DNA from: Halichoerus grypus
Lineage: Eukaryota > Chordata > Mammalia > Carnivora > Phocidae
Direction of reading: 5' to 3'
DNA length: 64,000 bases
Assembly: GCF_964656455.1 (NCBI RefSeq)
Contig: NC_135715.1
Location: forward strand, 74,289,414-74,353,413
Shown: positions 1 through 12,131 of the stretch, in pieces
Numbering within the stretch: the first letter of the stretch is position 1
How the letters are laid out: each line of letters opens with the position of its first letter
The notes under the pieces: model-generated
Seen by the model: only the letters and a program-made list of their open reading frames with translations
What the model was told of the DNA's origin: nothing
The model's database searches: none
Translations under genes and position numbers: made by a program

Positions 1-143
1 ACAGTATAAAAAACTTAATAGTATACTTCCATTTCTCTCCTTCTGACTTTTGGACTATTGTCATACATGTTACTTTTACTTATGTTAAAAACCCCATACC
101 ATATTCATATTTGTGTTTGAACATTTTTAAAAGTGATTTAAAG

Positions 144-361
144 AGCAAAAGAAATACTTTTTGGGTTTGGTTTTTTTTTTTAAGATTTTTGTTTGTTTAT
201 TTGTCACAGAGAGACTGAGCAAGCAGGTGGAGCGGCAGGCAGAGAAAGAAGCAGGTTCCCTGATGCGGGACTCAATCCCAGAACCCTGGGATCATAACCT
301 GAGCCAAAGGCAGATGCTTAACCAACTGAGCCACCCAGGTGTCCCAGCAAGAGAAACACTT
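144..361 (-). mobile_element. Can-SINE (tRNA-derived carnivore SINE), reverse
   Basis: The SINE body is about 160-345. It runs from a poly-T stretch through a GA-rich segment to 'ctgagccacccaggtgtccc', the reverse of the tRNA-like SINE head. The flanks AGCAAAAGAAATACTT (144-159) and AGCAAGAGAAACACTT (346-361) form a 16-base target-site duplication with two mismatches, so the copy is moderately old. Confidence 0.93.
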
Positions 362-1570
362 AAATCTTTACCCATATATTTATTATTTCCAGTGATCTTC
401 TATCCTTTGTGTAGATTCACATTATTATTTGTTGTAATTTCCTTTCTGCCTGAAGGACTTCCTTTAAAACTTCTTGTAGTGCTAATCTGCTGGTAATGAA
501 CTCTTTCAGCTTTTATATATCTCAAAAAATCTTCATTTTACCTTTACTTTTGAAAGTTATTTTTGCTTGGCATAAAATTTTAGGTTTATAGTTTATTTCT
601 TTCAGCAATTTCCATTGTCTTCTTACTTGCATTGTTTTAATGTGGAATTACTGTTATCTTCACCTTTATGACTTTAATGTGTCTTTTTTCATCTGGCTGC
701 TTTGAAGATCTTTTTATTACCAAATTTGAGCAATTTGATTGTGATGTCTCATTTCTTCATGGTTCTTGTGCTTGGGGTACTTTGAGCTTCTTGGATCTGT
801 AGGCTGATAGTAAGAAGATCAGCAAACTATGGTCTATAGGCCAAATCTAGTCCTCTGCCTGCTTTTATAAAGTTTTATTGGGAAGTAGCCATGCCCATTC
901 ACTTAAAAATTCCCTGTGATTACTTTAAAGTTACAAGAGCAGAAATGAAGAGTTGCAATGGAGATCAATGTGGACCCCAAAGAATATAAAATATTTTCCA
1001 TTTTCTCCTTTACAAGAAAAGTTTCCTGGTTTATAGTCTACATCAAATATAGAAAATTTTTAGCTATTGTTTTTTCAAATATTTTTTTCTGGACGACCTC
1101 CTTGCCTTCTGTTGCTTCCAATTATACATATATTAGATAACTTGAAGTTATCCAAAGCCTCATTAAATCTATATTTTTGTTTCATACATTTTCCTCTCTG
1201 TTAAATTTTGGGTATTTTTAGAAATTATTTTGTCTTCAATTTACTACTGCAATATCTATGTCATTAATTTTTCCTTCTGCAGTGTTGAATCTGCATTACT
1301 GCAATCTAGTAAATTTATTATCTCAAAAATTGTAGTTTTTAATCCATAGAATTTCTATTTAGAAATTTTTTATATCTTTTATTTACCTACTTACCATTTG
1401 AACATAAAGAATAGAGTATACTTTTTCAACATCCTTATCTGCAAATTCTAACATTTATGTTGGTTGGGGGTTGGATTTAATTGATTTATTTACTTCCTTA
1501 TTTTGGGTAGTATTTTTCTGCTTTTTTTGCATGCCTGGTAATTCTGGATTGGATGTCTGATATCATGAAA
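360..1570 (-). mobile_element. Old L1 5' UTR / ORF1 remnant, reverse
   Basis: Read in reverse, the stretch matches the end of an old mammalian L1 ORF1 and its 5' region. Examples are the segments around 400-800 ('tttcttcatggttcttgtgc') and 1045-1110. It is AT-rich with no open frame. A short DNA transposon-like piece (about 810-940) interrupts it. The element belongs to the old L1M/HAL1-like groups; I cannot name the subfamily. Confidence 0.6.
810..940. mobile_element. Old hAT-like nonautonomous DNA transposon remnant
   Basis: The stretch 'gcaaactatggtctatagg' followed by 'gttttattgggaagtagcc' resembles a common old mammalian MER-type hAT-Charlie element, whose consensus has 'ggccaaatc' and 'gttttattggaacacagcc'. 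The old L1 sequence resumes on both sides, so this is an insertion into that L1. The ends have decayed and no target duplication is clear. Confidence 0.5.
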
Positions 1571-1589
1571 TTTACCTAGGTGATGGATA

Positions 1590-1640
1590 TTTTTATATAT
1601 ATTCATATATATAAATAATATATAATATATATGAATATTT
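1590..1640. repeat. AT-rich palindromic low-complexity tract
   Basis: Alternating AT runs of 'tatatattcatatatataa' type read nearly the same on both strands. This is simple sequence between two old L1 pieces. Confidence 0.7.
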
Positions 1641-1659
1641 TTTCTTTACATGTTTTTTA

Positions 1660-2136
1660 TTTTTAAAAAAAAATTTAGTGAAGTAGTTGACACACAATGC
1701 TACATTGTTTCAAGTGTAAAACATAGTGATTCAACAAATCTATACATTATGCTATGCTCACAAGTGTAGCTACCATTAGTCACCATACAATACTATTACA
1801 GTACCATTGACTATATTCCCTATGCCTGTACCTTTTACCCATGATTTATTCATTCCACAAGTGGAAGCCTGTATCTCTCACACCCCTTCACCCACTTTGC
1901 CCATCCCCCTACCCCCCACCCCTCTGGCAACCTTCAGTGTGTTCTCCATATTGATGGGTCTGTTTCTGCTTTTTGTTTGTTCATCTATTTTTTAGATTCC
2001 ACATATAAGTGAAATCATATGGTATTTGTCATTCTCTGCCTGACCTATTTCACTTAGCATAATACCCTCTAGGTCCATCCATATTGTTGTCAACGGTTGA
2101 TGACATACTTTTGTTTATAGCTGAGTAATATTTCAT

Positions 2137-2170
<34 letters not shown>

Positions 2171-2810
2171 CCACATCTTCTTTATCCATTCTTCTATGGA
2201 TGGACAGTTGGCTTGCTTCCATGTCTTGGCTATTGTAAATAATGCTGCAGTAAACATAGGGGTGAATATATTTGTTTGAATTAGTGTTTTTGTTTTCTTT
2301 GGGTAAATACCCAGTAGTGGAATTACTAGATTATATGGTATTTCTATGTTTAATTTTTTGAGAAACCTCCATACTGTTTTCTACAGCGGCTGCACCACTT
2401 TGCATTGCCACCAACAGTGCACAGGGTTCCTTTTTCTTCATATCCTTTTCAACACTTGTTTGTGTGTGTGTGTTTGTGTTTATGACTTTAGACATTCTGA
2501 TAGATATAAAATGATATTGTGATTTTGATTTGCATTTCCATGATGATTAGTGATATTGAGCATCTTTTCATGTGTTAGTTGGCCATTTGTATGTCATCCT
2601 TAGAAAAATGTCTTCCCATTTTTAATCAGATTATTTGGTTTTTTGGTGTTGAGTTGTAGAAGTTTTTAAATGTATTTTGGATATTTACTCCTTATTGGAT
2701 GTATCATTTGCAAATATCTTCTCCCATTCAGTAGGTTGCTTTTTTGTTTTGTTGATGGCTTCCTTTGCTGTGCATAAAAGCTTTTTATTTTGTATTACCA
2801 TGTTCTTGAG
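1660..2810 (-). mobile_element. L1 3' end (ORF2 3' part and 3' UTR), reverse
   Basis: The reverse complement carries the well-known end of L1 ORF2 and its 3' UTR. The segments around 2170-2260, 2300-2330 ('gggtaaatacccagtagtgg'), 2380-2420 and 2520-2600 are all standard. A (TG)n(TA)n microsatellite (about 2136-2172) has grown inside it. No intact frame remains. Confidence 0.85.
2136..2172. repeat. (TG)n(TA)n microsatellite
   Basis: A run of TG dinucleotides passes directly into a run of TA, inside the reverse L1 3' end. Confidence 0.9.
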
Positions 2811-3686
2811 TTTTGTTCTGGAACACAAGCAAGTTAACTGGAAACAATTTAATCCTCGTGGATCTGCATCTTAATATTTATTAGGAAGGACAGGAGTTGT
2901 ACTAAGTCCAAGGATAATTTTTCTCCAGTACCAAGACAAAAACTTCTATGTATTCTACCCAATGTTCCATGAGTCTTGAGGTTTTCCAATTTGGCATCAG
3001 CTGTGTTTTTAAACCAGTTTCTTACATTCTTTCCTAAAAACAGCTTTACTCCAGGAAATTTAGGTTACAGGACAAAATATGTTTTTTCCACATTTTTTTC
3101 TTCTCTAGTCCTTTATCTGTAAGTCTTCCTGGCAAGCATAAAAATAACTGATATATTTAGAACCAAAAGAACAAAGATTTGTTTTTGTTGTTCAACCATC
3201 TCCTAACCCCAAGGTGTACCTTTGTTTGACCCTAGGGATTTTATATTATTAAGATTTCCTCTAAGAAAATTGTATGTGGTTTATTAAAATTTATTTTGAC
3301 CAGAGTCTGGGTGGAGATGTAAAGATGCAGAGTTTATCATATGAAATTATATTTAAAATACTACAACCTAAGTATTGAAAATATTTTTATTTCTTTTAAA
3401 AATTGCTTCTGGTCCTTTTTCATTGGATAATTTTGGTCTTTATAATTTTTTATAACAAATATTCTATATTTGAGTTCTACACATTTATATTTAATGAGTT
3501 TTCTTTTCAAATAATATCCCATACTTTCACAGTCATTTCTTTTAGAAGTAGAAGAAATAGAATTTTTCCATCTCCAGGAAAACATTTTGGCTTTATAACT
3601 GTTTCAAACTACAAGCATATTTCATAATGTCACGTTTTTAGATTTGGAACAATGTACTATAACTTTCTTGCTTTGCTTTCTTTTAG
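2811..3686. other. Intron sequence with no recognised feature, upstream of the first visible exon
   Basis: AT-rich, without long frames or a repeat I recognise. It ends in a strong pyrimidine tract and AG (3685-3686) that form the splice acceptor of the first visible P4-ATPase exon. Confidence 0.6.
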
Positions 3687-3765
3687 GTGTTTTGGTTTCA
3701 GTGTTTAAATGCTTTGATCCATTCCTTCATTCTTTTCTGGATGCCCATGAAAATGCTGGAGCATG
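3687..3765 (+). CDS. P4-ATPase exon 1 in window: membrane helix M7
   Basis: 79 nt, entered in phase 0 and leaving one base (G). It encodes [18 protein letters not shown] followed by MPMKMLEH, the M7 helix and the start of the following loop of ATP8A-class flippases. The acceptor is a long pyrimidine tract ending 'ctttcttttag'; the donor is CATG|gtaatg. The last G joins AT of the next exon to make Asp, giving LEHD, as in ATP8A2. Read-through past the donor runs into a GT microsatellite, so the longer open frame here is not a separate gene. The preceding exon is not in the window. Confidence 0.88.
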
Positions 3766-4560
3766 GTAATGGCTTCATTGTTTCATATATTCAACAAAGA
3801 GCATGTTTTTCTCACTGGGGCCAATATTTCTGTGTTTGTGTGTGTGTGTGTGTGTGTGTATGTGTTTGTCTCCATGGAAAGAACTGAAGGCAAAAAAAAA
3901 AAAGGAATTTAAAAATATTTACCTATATGTAATATTACAATTTGGTTGAGATTTAACAGTTGATCTTTAGAACACATTTTCTTTGTCTTTGACATATATA
4001 AATTGAAAATTAGTGCTTTTATTGTTAATTTGTAATAAATATTTGAGTCAGAAGGTCTGACAGAAAACACAACAGTTCTAATGAATTATAGATACCTTCT
4101 GTAAGTTTGAAATTTGTCTGTTTCTTGTTTCACTTCCCAAACTCCACGCTTCAATTTAGATTATAACACAAGTTCAGTATACTTTATTATTAGACCAAGT
4201 CTCCTTTCCTGATGTACAATTAAAAAAAAAACCACAAACATTATGTGTGAAGTGTTTCTACAGACTGACCTGAGTCTAAAACATCTAAATGTAGGACACA
4301 TACTTATGAAGTATGCTATTGCTGTATAATGGGTTCACAGCCACAAATTAAGGTATAAAGTGTAATTATTTTTCTTTAATCAGATTTAATTTTCATTGGG
4401 TATTACTAGCAATATGTCTTTTATTGTGGACATATTTTTTTAAACATTGAGTTTGAGTTGCATGTGTTTGTGTTTGTTGGTATTTAAAAGAATGGATCTG
4501 CCATTAATATAGCTAAAGCCCTTCCTTGTAAAGAAAATGGGCAAAACTTTCAAATGATGA
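3766..4560. other. Start of intron 1, no gene seen
   Basis: Holds a GT microsatellite (3831-3868), then AT-rich sequence that I do not recognise as a repeat or gene. Confidence 0.6.
3831..3868. repeat. (GT)n microsatellite next to the exon
   Basis: About 19 TG/GT units with minor interruptions, starting about 65 bases after the splice donor at 3766. UG-rich intron sequence of this kind can bind CELF/TDP-43-type splicing factors. That role here is only a possibility. Confidence 0.9.
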
Positions 4561-6830
4561 CAAATACAGCAAAATCACAACCTTACAAAAAGTTCCTTTT
4601 GGGATCGAAGTGTGAGGGGCTCTTTGGATCTGCTCTCCAACCAAATAAGCCAAACTGGTCAAAACTATAAAAACACAACTCTGGATATTGTCCTAAAGAC
4701 AAATGAAGAAACATTTATTCAAGCAAATCTACTGCAACTCAGTAAGAATGTCAAAAGTCTGTGACATTGTAGCCATGACCTACTCCTTCACTCTCTTATT
4801 CACAACCTGCCTGATGGAAGCTCCATTGCAGGCAGATAGGGTAAGGGTGTAGGACTACTAGTCTTCTCAATTATCAATCAGGGTTACCATATCTCACAGG
4901 AGGGGCAGGTTACCAGCATTTCTCATCCCCCCCAACTCTGAGGTAAAGAGGCAAAATTCCTGATGAGTGTGGCCAAGAGGTTAGAGCTCCCCTTTTCCAG
5001 TCAACTTATATCCATCAGACAGAGTCTCTACCACAGGCATTACAGGCTAAGAATATTGGGTTCCTGATCACTTTCACCACAGCTTGCTTGTAAGGCAGAG
5101 AATCTCTAAGAGATTGTTGGGAAGGCAAGCCAAGAAGACCAGTGACTACAACTTCACTATCACCAAGAGTAGTGGCAGTAAGATTTTGCCTATGGTGAGA
5201 GGTAGTACATAAGAAGAGATAGCTCCAAAACTCTTCCCAAAGGAAGTGACTATTTGAAACAGACTAGGGGGAGAGTTCAAGTCTAGGGATGTTCTCAAAA
5301 ATAATAACTCTTCCTCATTGAGACCAATAAGCTAAATCATAGGCCTACTAATTTATCAGAATGAACCAGAGACAGAGACATAAAAATAGCTCTCCTGAGG
5401 TGAGAACAAACCTCAAAGACTTGTCTCAAAATTATCCAAGCCTGAATTTAATTGTCTCAGCCTGCTGTACAATTTATGCCCCAGAACATTGTCAAAAACC
5501 ATAGACTAACCCCTGGGTAATTAGTGGACCTTAACAGCTGGTATAATGCCAAATGAGTCAGATAGCTTAAGGGAGAAATCAGCGAAAAACATAGGACAGA
5601 CCAGATAACACCAAGGGGGCTTTGCTTGCCCAGCGCTGCACCTTCCAAGGTGCAGTACCAAGGTTTAACCCTGGGGAAAGAGACTTCACTAAAATAGCCA
5701 ACCGAATCACAAAACAAATAAACAAGCATCAAAGCAAATATATGCCTTAAAGGGAGGGGGGGATTAGTGTCCAGAGTAGCTACAATATATTATGTAAAAT
5801 TTCCAGTTTTCAACAACAACCAAAAAGTACAAGACACACAAAGAGACAGGACTGCATGAGCCACACACCAAGAAGTAGGTAACAGAAACTACCTGTGAGA
5901 GGCCCTACATGTCAGATTTAACAAAGAGTTCAAATTAGCCAATATAAACATGTTCAAAGTGCCAAAAGAAATGCATAAAGGTATGAAGGCATAAAGGCAC
6001 ATCAAAGATTGCCAATTAAGAGAGAGAAATTCTAATAAAGAACCAAATGAAAATTCTGGGGTTGAAAATTTTAATAATAATAAAAAAAGAACAATTCATT
6101 AGAGTGACTCAATGGTAGATTTGAACTGGAAGAAGAAATTATGAAACCTGATCTTACATTAATAGAAAGTATGCAATTTGAAGACCAGAGAGAAAGTAGA
6201 ATGAAGAAACATGAACACAGACTCAAAAAATGTGAGAAGCCTTTAAACACACCAATCTAGGCATATGGGAGTATAAGAACAAGAGCAGAAAAAGAATGAA
6301 GTAGAAAAAATATTCAGGGAAATGGTAGCTAAAGAGCTTCAAATTAGCTTAACAACATTAATGTGTACATCCAAGGGGGCTCAGTGAACTTTAAATGAGA
6401 TAATTGCAAAGAGATCTATATCCAGACACATTGTAGCAAAAATGTTGAAAGCCAGAAACAATGGAATAATACTGAAAGCAGCAAAAGAAAAATGACTCAG
6501 GTACAAAGGAGCTCCAATAAGATTTTCAGATGACTTCTCATTACACACAAAAAAATGGAGGCCAGAAGGCAGTGGGATGACAAATTCAAAGTGCTGAGAG
6601 AAAAAAATACCTGTCAACCAAGAAACTTATGCCCAGCAAAATAATCTTTCAAAAATGAAGGCAAAATAAAGACATTTCCATATAAACAGAAAAATGAGAG
6701 GATTTGTTACTATAATACAAACTTCTCAAGAAATATTAAAGGAAGTTCTTCAGATTAAAAATAAGTAAACCCAGTCCACAAAGAGCCTTGGCAAAGGTTA
6801 TTATATACTCATGTAAGATAGTGTAAATGC
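4560..6830 (+). mobile_element. Old L1/HAL1-like 5' UTR and ORF1 remnant
   Basis: On the + strand this matches the 5' region and ORF1 of an old L1 or HAL1 element. The 6430-6740 part resembles the ORF1 C-terminal segment ending in 'caagaaatattaaaggaagt'. Stops and indels break all frames. The open minus-strand stretches inside (for example 5457-5732) are chance frames. Confidence 0.6.
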
Positions 6831-6889
6831 ATATTTCTTCTGTCTTTTCATAACTGATTTAAAACAAATTTCATAAAATAGTATAGATG

Positions 6890-7909
6890 CAAAATCTTCA
6901 TCAAAATATCAACATACCCAAACTAGAAATATATATAAGGTTATATATAAACACTAAATGGCATTATGCCAAGAATGCAAAATTGGTTTAACATCCAAAA
7001 ATAATGTAATACATCATAACAGTAAAGGATAAAAACTACATGATCATCTCAATAAATTCAGAAAAAGTATTTGACAAAAGCCAATACATCTTCAGGATAA
7101 AAGCAGTCAACACCGTAGGAATAGAATGGATCTTCCTCAACTGATAAAAAAAATCTACAAAAAACACAGTTAACATTTTGCTTAGTGGTGAAAGCCTGAA
7201 TGCTTTCCCCTAAAATCAAGAACAGGACAAAAATATCATTTCCAACATTCCTATTCACTATTGTACTGGAAATTTTAGGCAGTGCAGTTGGGCATAAAAA
7301 TGCAATAAAAATCATCCAGATTAGAAAAGTAAAAGTAAAATGATCTCTATTTGCATATGACATGATATATATAAAATGCTAAAATTATATGTTATAAAAA
7401 TAAAATGCTAAAATTAAAATACTATTAGAATAAAGTTTCAGGGTACAAGATTAATATACAAAAATCCATTTTATTTCTATACAACAGAAATAAGAAAGTG
7501 ACATTAAGAAAACAATTATATTAACTACTGAAGAAAAATGAAGAAAGTACTTATAAATTTAACAAAGGTGCAAAATTTATACTTTGAAAATTGCAAAACA
7601 TTGTTGGAAGACATTAAGAAGGCTTAAATGAATGTAAAGATAGCCCATGTTTGTGGATTGGATGATGCGATAATGATAAGCTGGCAATACTTCTCAAATC
7701 AATCTAGAGGCCCAATTAAATCCTTTTCAAAGTCCCAGCTGAATTTTTAGAAAGGGACAAGCTGATTCTAAAATTTGTATGAAAACATAAGTGACTCCGA
7801 ATAGCTAAAACAATCTTTGAAAAGAAAAACAAAGTTGGAGAACTCACACTTCTTGATTTCAAAACTTACTCCAAACCTGCAATTAATCAAGACAATGCAA
7901 TATTGGTAT

Positions 7910-7949
<40 letters not shown>

Positions 7950-8350
7950 CCCAATGAATAAAATTGAGAAATAAACCCTCGTATTTATTATTAAGTGATA
8001 TTTAGCAAGTACACCAGTGCAATTCAATGGAGGGTGGGAAGGAATAGTCTTTTTGAAAAACAGTTCTGAGATTAGTGGATATTCATTTACAAAAGAATAA
8101 ATCTGGATGTGTACCAGACACAAAACACACAGTAAACTCAAAACAGATTATAGAACTAAATGTAAGAGCTAAAAGTATAAATATATCTTAGAAGAACGTA
8201 TAGGGATAAATATTTTTGACTTTGGTTAGATGAAGATGCTTAGATGTATGACGCCACAACATAAACAACACAAAAATAAGTAAATGGGACTTAAAACAAA
8301 CAAACAAACAAACGAAAAAAGCTTGTGCATCAGAAGACACCATTAAGAAA
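6890..8350 (+). mobile_element. Old L1 ORF2 remnant (reverse transcriptase part), 5' half of a split copy
   Basis: Matches L1 ORF2 from the reverse transcriptase region onward. The stretch about 7030-7380 covers the palm region; 7420-7500 and 7600-7900 follow in consensus order. A (GT)n run lies at 7909-7948. The copy stops at 'cattaagaaagtaaaa' (near 8355) and its next expected bases, 'caacccacggaatgg', appear at about 10195, after an inserted younger L1. Confidence 0.75.
7909..7948. repeat. (GT)n microsatellite
   Basis: About 20 uninterrupted GT units inside the old L1 ORF2 remnant. Confidence 0.93.
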
Positions 8351-8711
8351 GTAAAAATATAGACAAGATCAATGAAATCAAGAGCTGGTTCTTTGAAAAG
8401 ATAAACAAAATGGATAAACCTTTAAGAAAGAAAAAAAAAGAAAGCACTCAAAGTCCAAAATGAAGGAGGAGAAATACCACCACCACCACACAAATACAAA
8501 AATGTGAGAATATTATGAAATATTATATACCAACAAATTGGACAACCTAGAATAAATGGATAAATTCCTAGAAATATACAATCTTCCAAACTGAATCTAG
8601 AAGAAATAGAAAATTTAAACAGACCAATTACTAGTAAAGAAATTGAATCAATAATCAAAAATCTCTCAACAAAAATAAAGTCCAGGACCAGACAGCTTCA
8701 CAAGTGAATTA

Positions 8712-8996
8712 TACCCAATATTTAAAGAAGAGTTAATACCTATTTTTTTTCTTTTTCTTTTTTAAGATTTTATTTCTTTATTTGACAGAGAGAGAGAGCA
8801 CAAGCAGGGGGAGTGGCAGGCAGAGGCAGAGAGAGAAGCAGGCTCCCCGCTGAGCAGGGAGTCTGATGTGGGGCTCGATCCCAGGACCCCAGGATCATGA
8901 CCTGAGCCAAAGGCAGTCGCTTAACCAACTGAGCCACCCAGGCGCCCTAATACCTATTTTTGTACCCAATATTTAAAGAAGAGTTAATACCTATTT
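8712..8996. repeat. 34-base duplication flanking the SINE
   Basis: The L1 stretch starting 'tacccaatatttaaagaaga' occurs at 8712-8745 and again at 8963-8996, where the L1 consensus has one copy. The SINE sits at the end of the first unit. Confidence 0.85.
8734..8961 (-). mobile_element. Can-SINE, reverse, with target duplication
   Basis: SINE body 8748-8947, from a T-rich end to 'ctgagccacccaggcgccc'. The target duplication TAATACCTATTTTT (8734-8747 and 8948-8961) is perfect, so the copy is fairly young. It landed inside an L1 next to a 34-base local duplication (8712-8745 and 8963-8996). Confidence 0.95.
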
Positions 8997-10189
8997 CTCA
9001 AAATAGTCCAAAAAAATAGAGGAATAAAACGTCCAAATTCATTCTATGAAGCCAGTATTGCTCTGATACCAAAACCAGAAAAATACACTACGAAAAACGA
9101 AAACTACATAACAATAGTAACCATCAACAAAAGGCAACCTAGTGAATGGGAGAAGATATTTGCAAATGATGTATCTGAAAAGTAGTTAATATCCAAAAAA
9201 TATAAAGAATTTATGCAACTCAACATAAAATAAAAAGCAATCTGATTAAAAACGGGCAGAGGACCTAAATAGACATTTTTCCAAAGAAGACATACAAATG
9301 GCCGACTGACACATTAAAAGATGCTCAGCATCACTAATCATCAGGGAAATGTAAATCAAAACCACAATGAGATATCACTTCATACCAATCAGAATGGCTA
9401 ATCCCCAAAAGACAAAAAATAAGTGTTGGTGAGGATATGGTGAACAGGGTGCCCTATGCACTGTTGATGGGAATGCAAATTGGTGCAGCCACTGTGGAAA
9501 GCAGTATGAAGGTTCCTCAAAAACTAAACATATAGATACGATATGACACAATTATTCCACTACTGGGTATTTACCCAAAGAAAACAAAAACACTAATTTG
9601 AAAAGATATATGCACCTTTATGTTTATTGCAGCATTACTTATAATAGCCAAGATGTAGAAGCAACCCAAGTGTCCATTCATAGGTGACTAAAGAAGATGT
9701 GGTAGACTTACGTACACACAATGGAATATTACTCAACCATAAAAAAGAATGAGATCTTGCCATTTGTGACATCTGGATGGACATAGAGGGTGTTATGCTA
9801 AGTGAAATAAGTCAGACAGAGAAAGACAAATACTAGATGATTTCACTTACATGTGGAATCTAAAAACAAAACAACTGAACAAAGAAACAAAAAAGCAGAC
9901 AAATACAGAGAATAAATTCGTGGTTGCCAGGTGGAAGGAAGATGGGGGATGGGTGAAATAGATAAAGGGGATTAAAAGGTTCAAACTTCCATTTATAAAA
10001 TAAGTCATAAAGGTGAAATATATAGCATAGAGAATATAGTCAATAATACTGTAATAATCTTGTATTGTGACAGATGGTGACTAACCCTTATCATAGTGAG
10101 CAGTGAATAATGGATAGAATTGTCTAATGTTTTATACCTGAAACTAATAAAACATTGTATGTTAATTATACTTCAATAAAAAAAATGAA

Positions 10190-11150
10190 AATACAACCCA
10201 CGGAATGGAACAAAGCATTTGCCCATTATATTTATAACAAAGATTTCTATCTGGGATATTTAAAGAATGCTTACAACTTAACAGTAAAAAGACAAAAAGA
10301 CCCAATTTTTTAAAACATACAAAAGATTTGAATAGACATTTCCCCCCAAAGGATATACAAATAACTAATACATGAAAAGATGCTCAACATCATTAATCAT
10401 TAAACAAATGCAAATTAAAACCACAATGAGGTACTACTTCATGTCCATTAGGTTGGCTATAATCAAAATGACACATAGCAGTAAGTACTGGTAAGGATAT
10501 GGGGACTGGAACCCTCATACACAGCTGGCAGGAACGTAACATGGTGTAGCTGCTTTGGGAAACAGTCTGGCACTTCCTGTAATGGGTAAGCATTGAGTTA
10601 CCATATTATCCAGCAATTACACTGCTAGGTATATGCTCAAGAGAAATTAAAATCTACGCCCACAGAAAAATTTGTAAACATAGCAGCATTATTCATAACA
10701 GCCCAGATGTTCATTAATCAATGAATGGATATACAATGGATGTGTGCTACATCCATACAATGGAATAGTGTTAGTTAATAAAAAGGAATGAAGTACTGAT
10801 CATGCTACCACAGTGATGAATCTTGAAAACATTATACTAAATGAAAGAAGCCAGTCACAAGGACCACATAGTGTGTGAGTCCATTTACAGGAAATGTCCA
10901 GAACAGGCAAATACATAGAGACAGAAAATAGATTAGTGTCACCTAAGGCTGGGGGGATGGAGGGATGGCAGTGACAGCTGAGGGGTCTGGGGTTTCTTTT
11001 TGGGGGGGGAGTGAAAGTGTTCCAAAATTGATTATGCTGATAATTACAAGACTCTGTTAATATACTAAAAGCCATTGAACTGTACATTTTAAGTGTGTGG
11101 ATTTATGGTATGTAAATTATATCTCAATAAATCTGATAAAAAAAAAAAAA
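10190..11150 (+). mobile_element. Old L1 3' part (ORF2 end and 3' UTR), second half of a split copy
   Basis: Continues the L1 at 6890-8350 in consensus order. It holds the ORF2 C-terminal region (10370-10640), then 3' UTR ending in a run of A (11139-11151). All frames are broken, and the minus-strand frame at 10800-11087 is a chance frame. Confidence 0.75.
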
Positions 11151-11151
11151 A

Positions 11152-11955
11152 GTTAGTGAAGACTTAACTTCATAATATATCAAATAGTCCAGAGGAAAGA
11201 ATGCTCACTATACAATAAATAGAATATATTTGGGGGATCATAGATCATCCTCAAAATATAGAATGGGATCTGAACCACTGTAGTAATAACGAATGCAAAT
11301 CCAGAACCAGAAATACCATGGTTTTACTAAATTAGTATTTTACAGAAATTGTTGTTACTGTCAAATATTAAATAAGCTAATTCTTTTTAAAACATTCATT
11401 TTTTGGCATTTTTCTCTGAGATTCATGAAAATTTTCAATCTCATGACACTTAACATGTTCCCCAGTGCACACACACATACTCGCAACACCCCCATATTCT
11501 CTATAAGGAATAAACAATTACTAATTATTTGTGCTTTCTGGGACAGAGAACTAATTAAATAAAATAATCTTTGCCAATTTCCTTAAAAGTTAATGGGACT
11601 GAATTATTTAACTGCTCACAACACCTGGTGCAGTTTTTTGGCACTAATAGGTTTAACACATGTTCAAGTTTAAAGGTATTTTCTACACAACAGGCAGGCA
11701 AACTACATAATCACAAACTCTCACTCACCATTGTGAAGTTATGTGAAGTGACAACCAGTGTTTCCAGGTTCCTACTTTGTAAATTCAGCCTAAATGTGTC
11801 ATACCAAATGTAACTGACCAGGTGTACATTATCTACATAGTGTTCTTCATGTTATAACTTGTATCACATGAAATCTGTTAATACAAGACATTAATAACGA
11901 GAGAGAGAGAGAGAGAGAGGATCCATCTTCTACGAATCCATTTTCTACTAATTAC
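11152..11955. other. Intron 1 sequence, nothing recognised
   Basis: AT-rich single-copy-looking DNA with a short (GA)n run (11901-11919). The open frames at 11293-11562 and 11571-11813 show no domain, signal or coding bias that I can see. Confidence 0.6.
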
Positions 11956-12131
11956 AGCAGTTCCCAAACTTATGTTAGAATCGGTGGAAGATTTTTTTTT
12001 TTTTTTAATTCCAAAGCCCAGACCATTCCCAAACCAACTGAATCACAATCTCCGTGGTTAGGCCACAGGCATCAGTAGCTTATGAAGCTCACCAGAATAT
12101 TCCAAAGTACAGACAAGTTTGGGAATTACTG
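11956..12131. mobile_element. MER5A-like hAT nonautonomous DNA transposon
   Basis: The left end CAGCAGTTCCCAAACTT and the right end AAGTTTGGGAATTACTG are inverted repeats with two mismatches, about 176 bases apart. The inner 'ctgaatcacaatctccgtgg' resembles the MER5-type consensus. The expected 8-base target duplication has decayed. It contains a T run (11991-12006). Confidence 0.75.

Larger units (their letters stand above)
8356..10188 (+). mobile_element. Younger L1, ORF2 part to 3' UTR, inserted in an older L1
   Basis: Starts in ORF2 upstream of the reverse transcriptase ('gagctggttctttgaaaag', 8381-8399), skips most of the reverse transcriptase at about 9118, and runs to an L1 3' UTR and A-rich tail near 10185. 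Frames are broken. It interrupts the older L1 whose halves lie at 6890-8350 and 10190-11150, and is itself interrupted by a SINE (8748-8947). Confidence 0.75.

Noticed and set aside
3687..3887. Open frame of 66 codons as a small protein
   Set aside because: Its first 26 codons are the M7 exon with a GTG, not a true start. After the splice donor at 3766 it reads into intron and a GT microsatellite.
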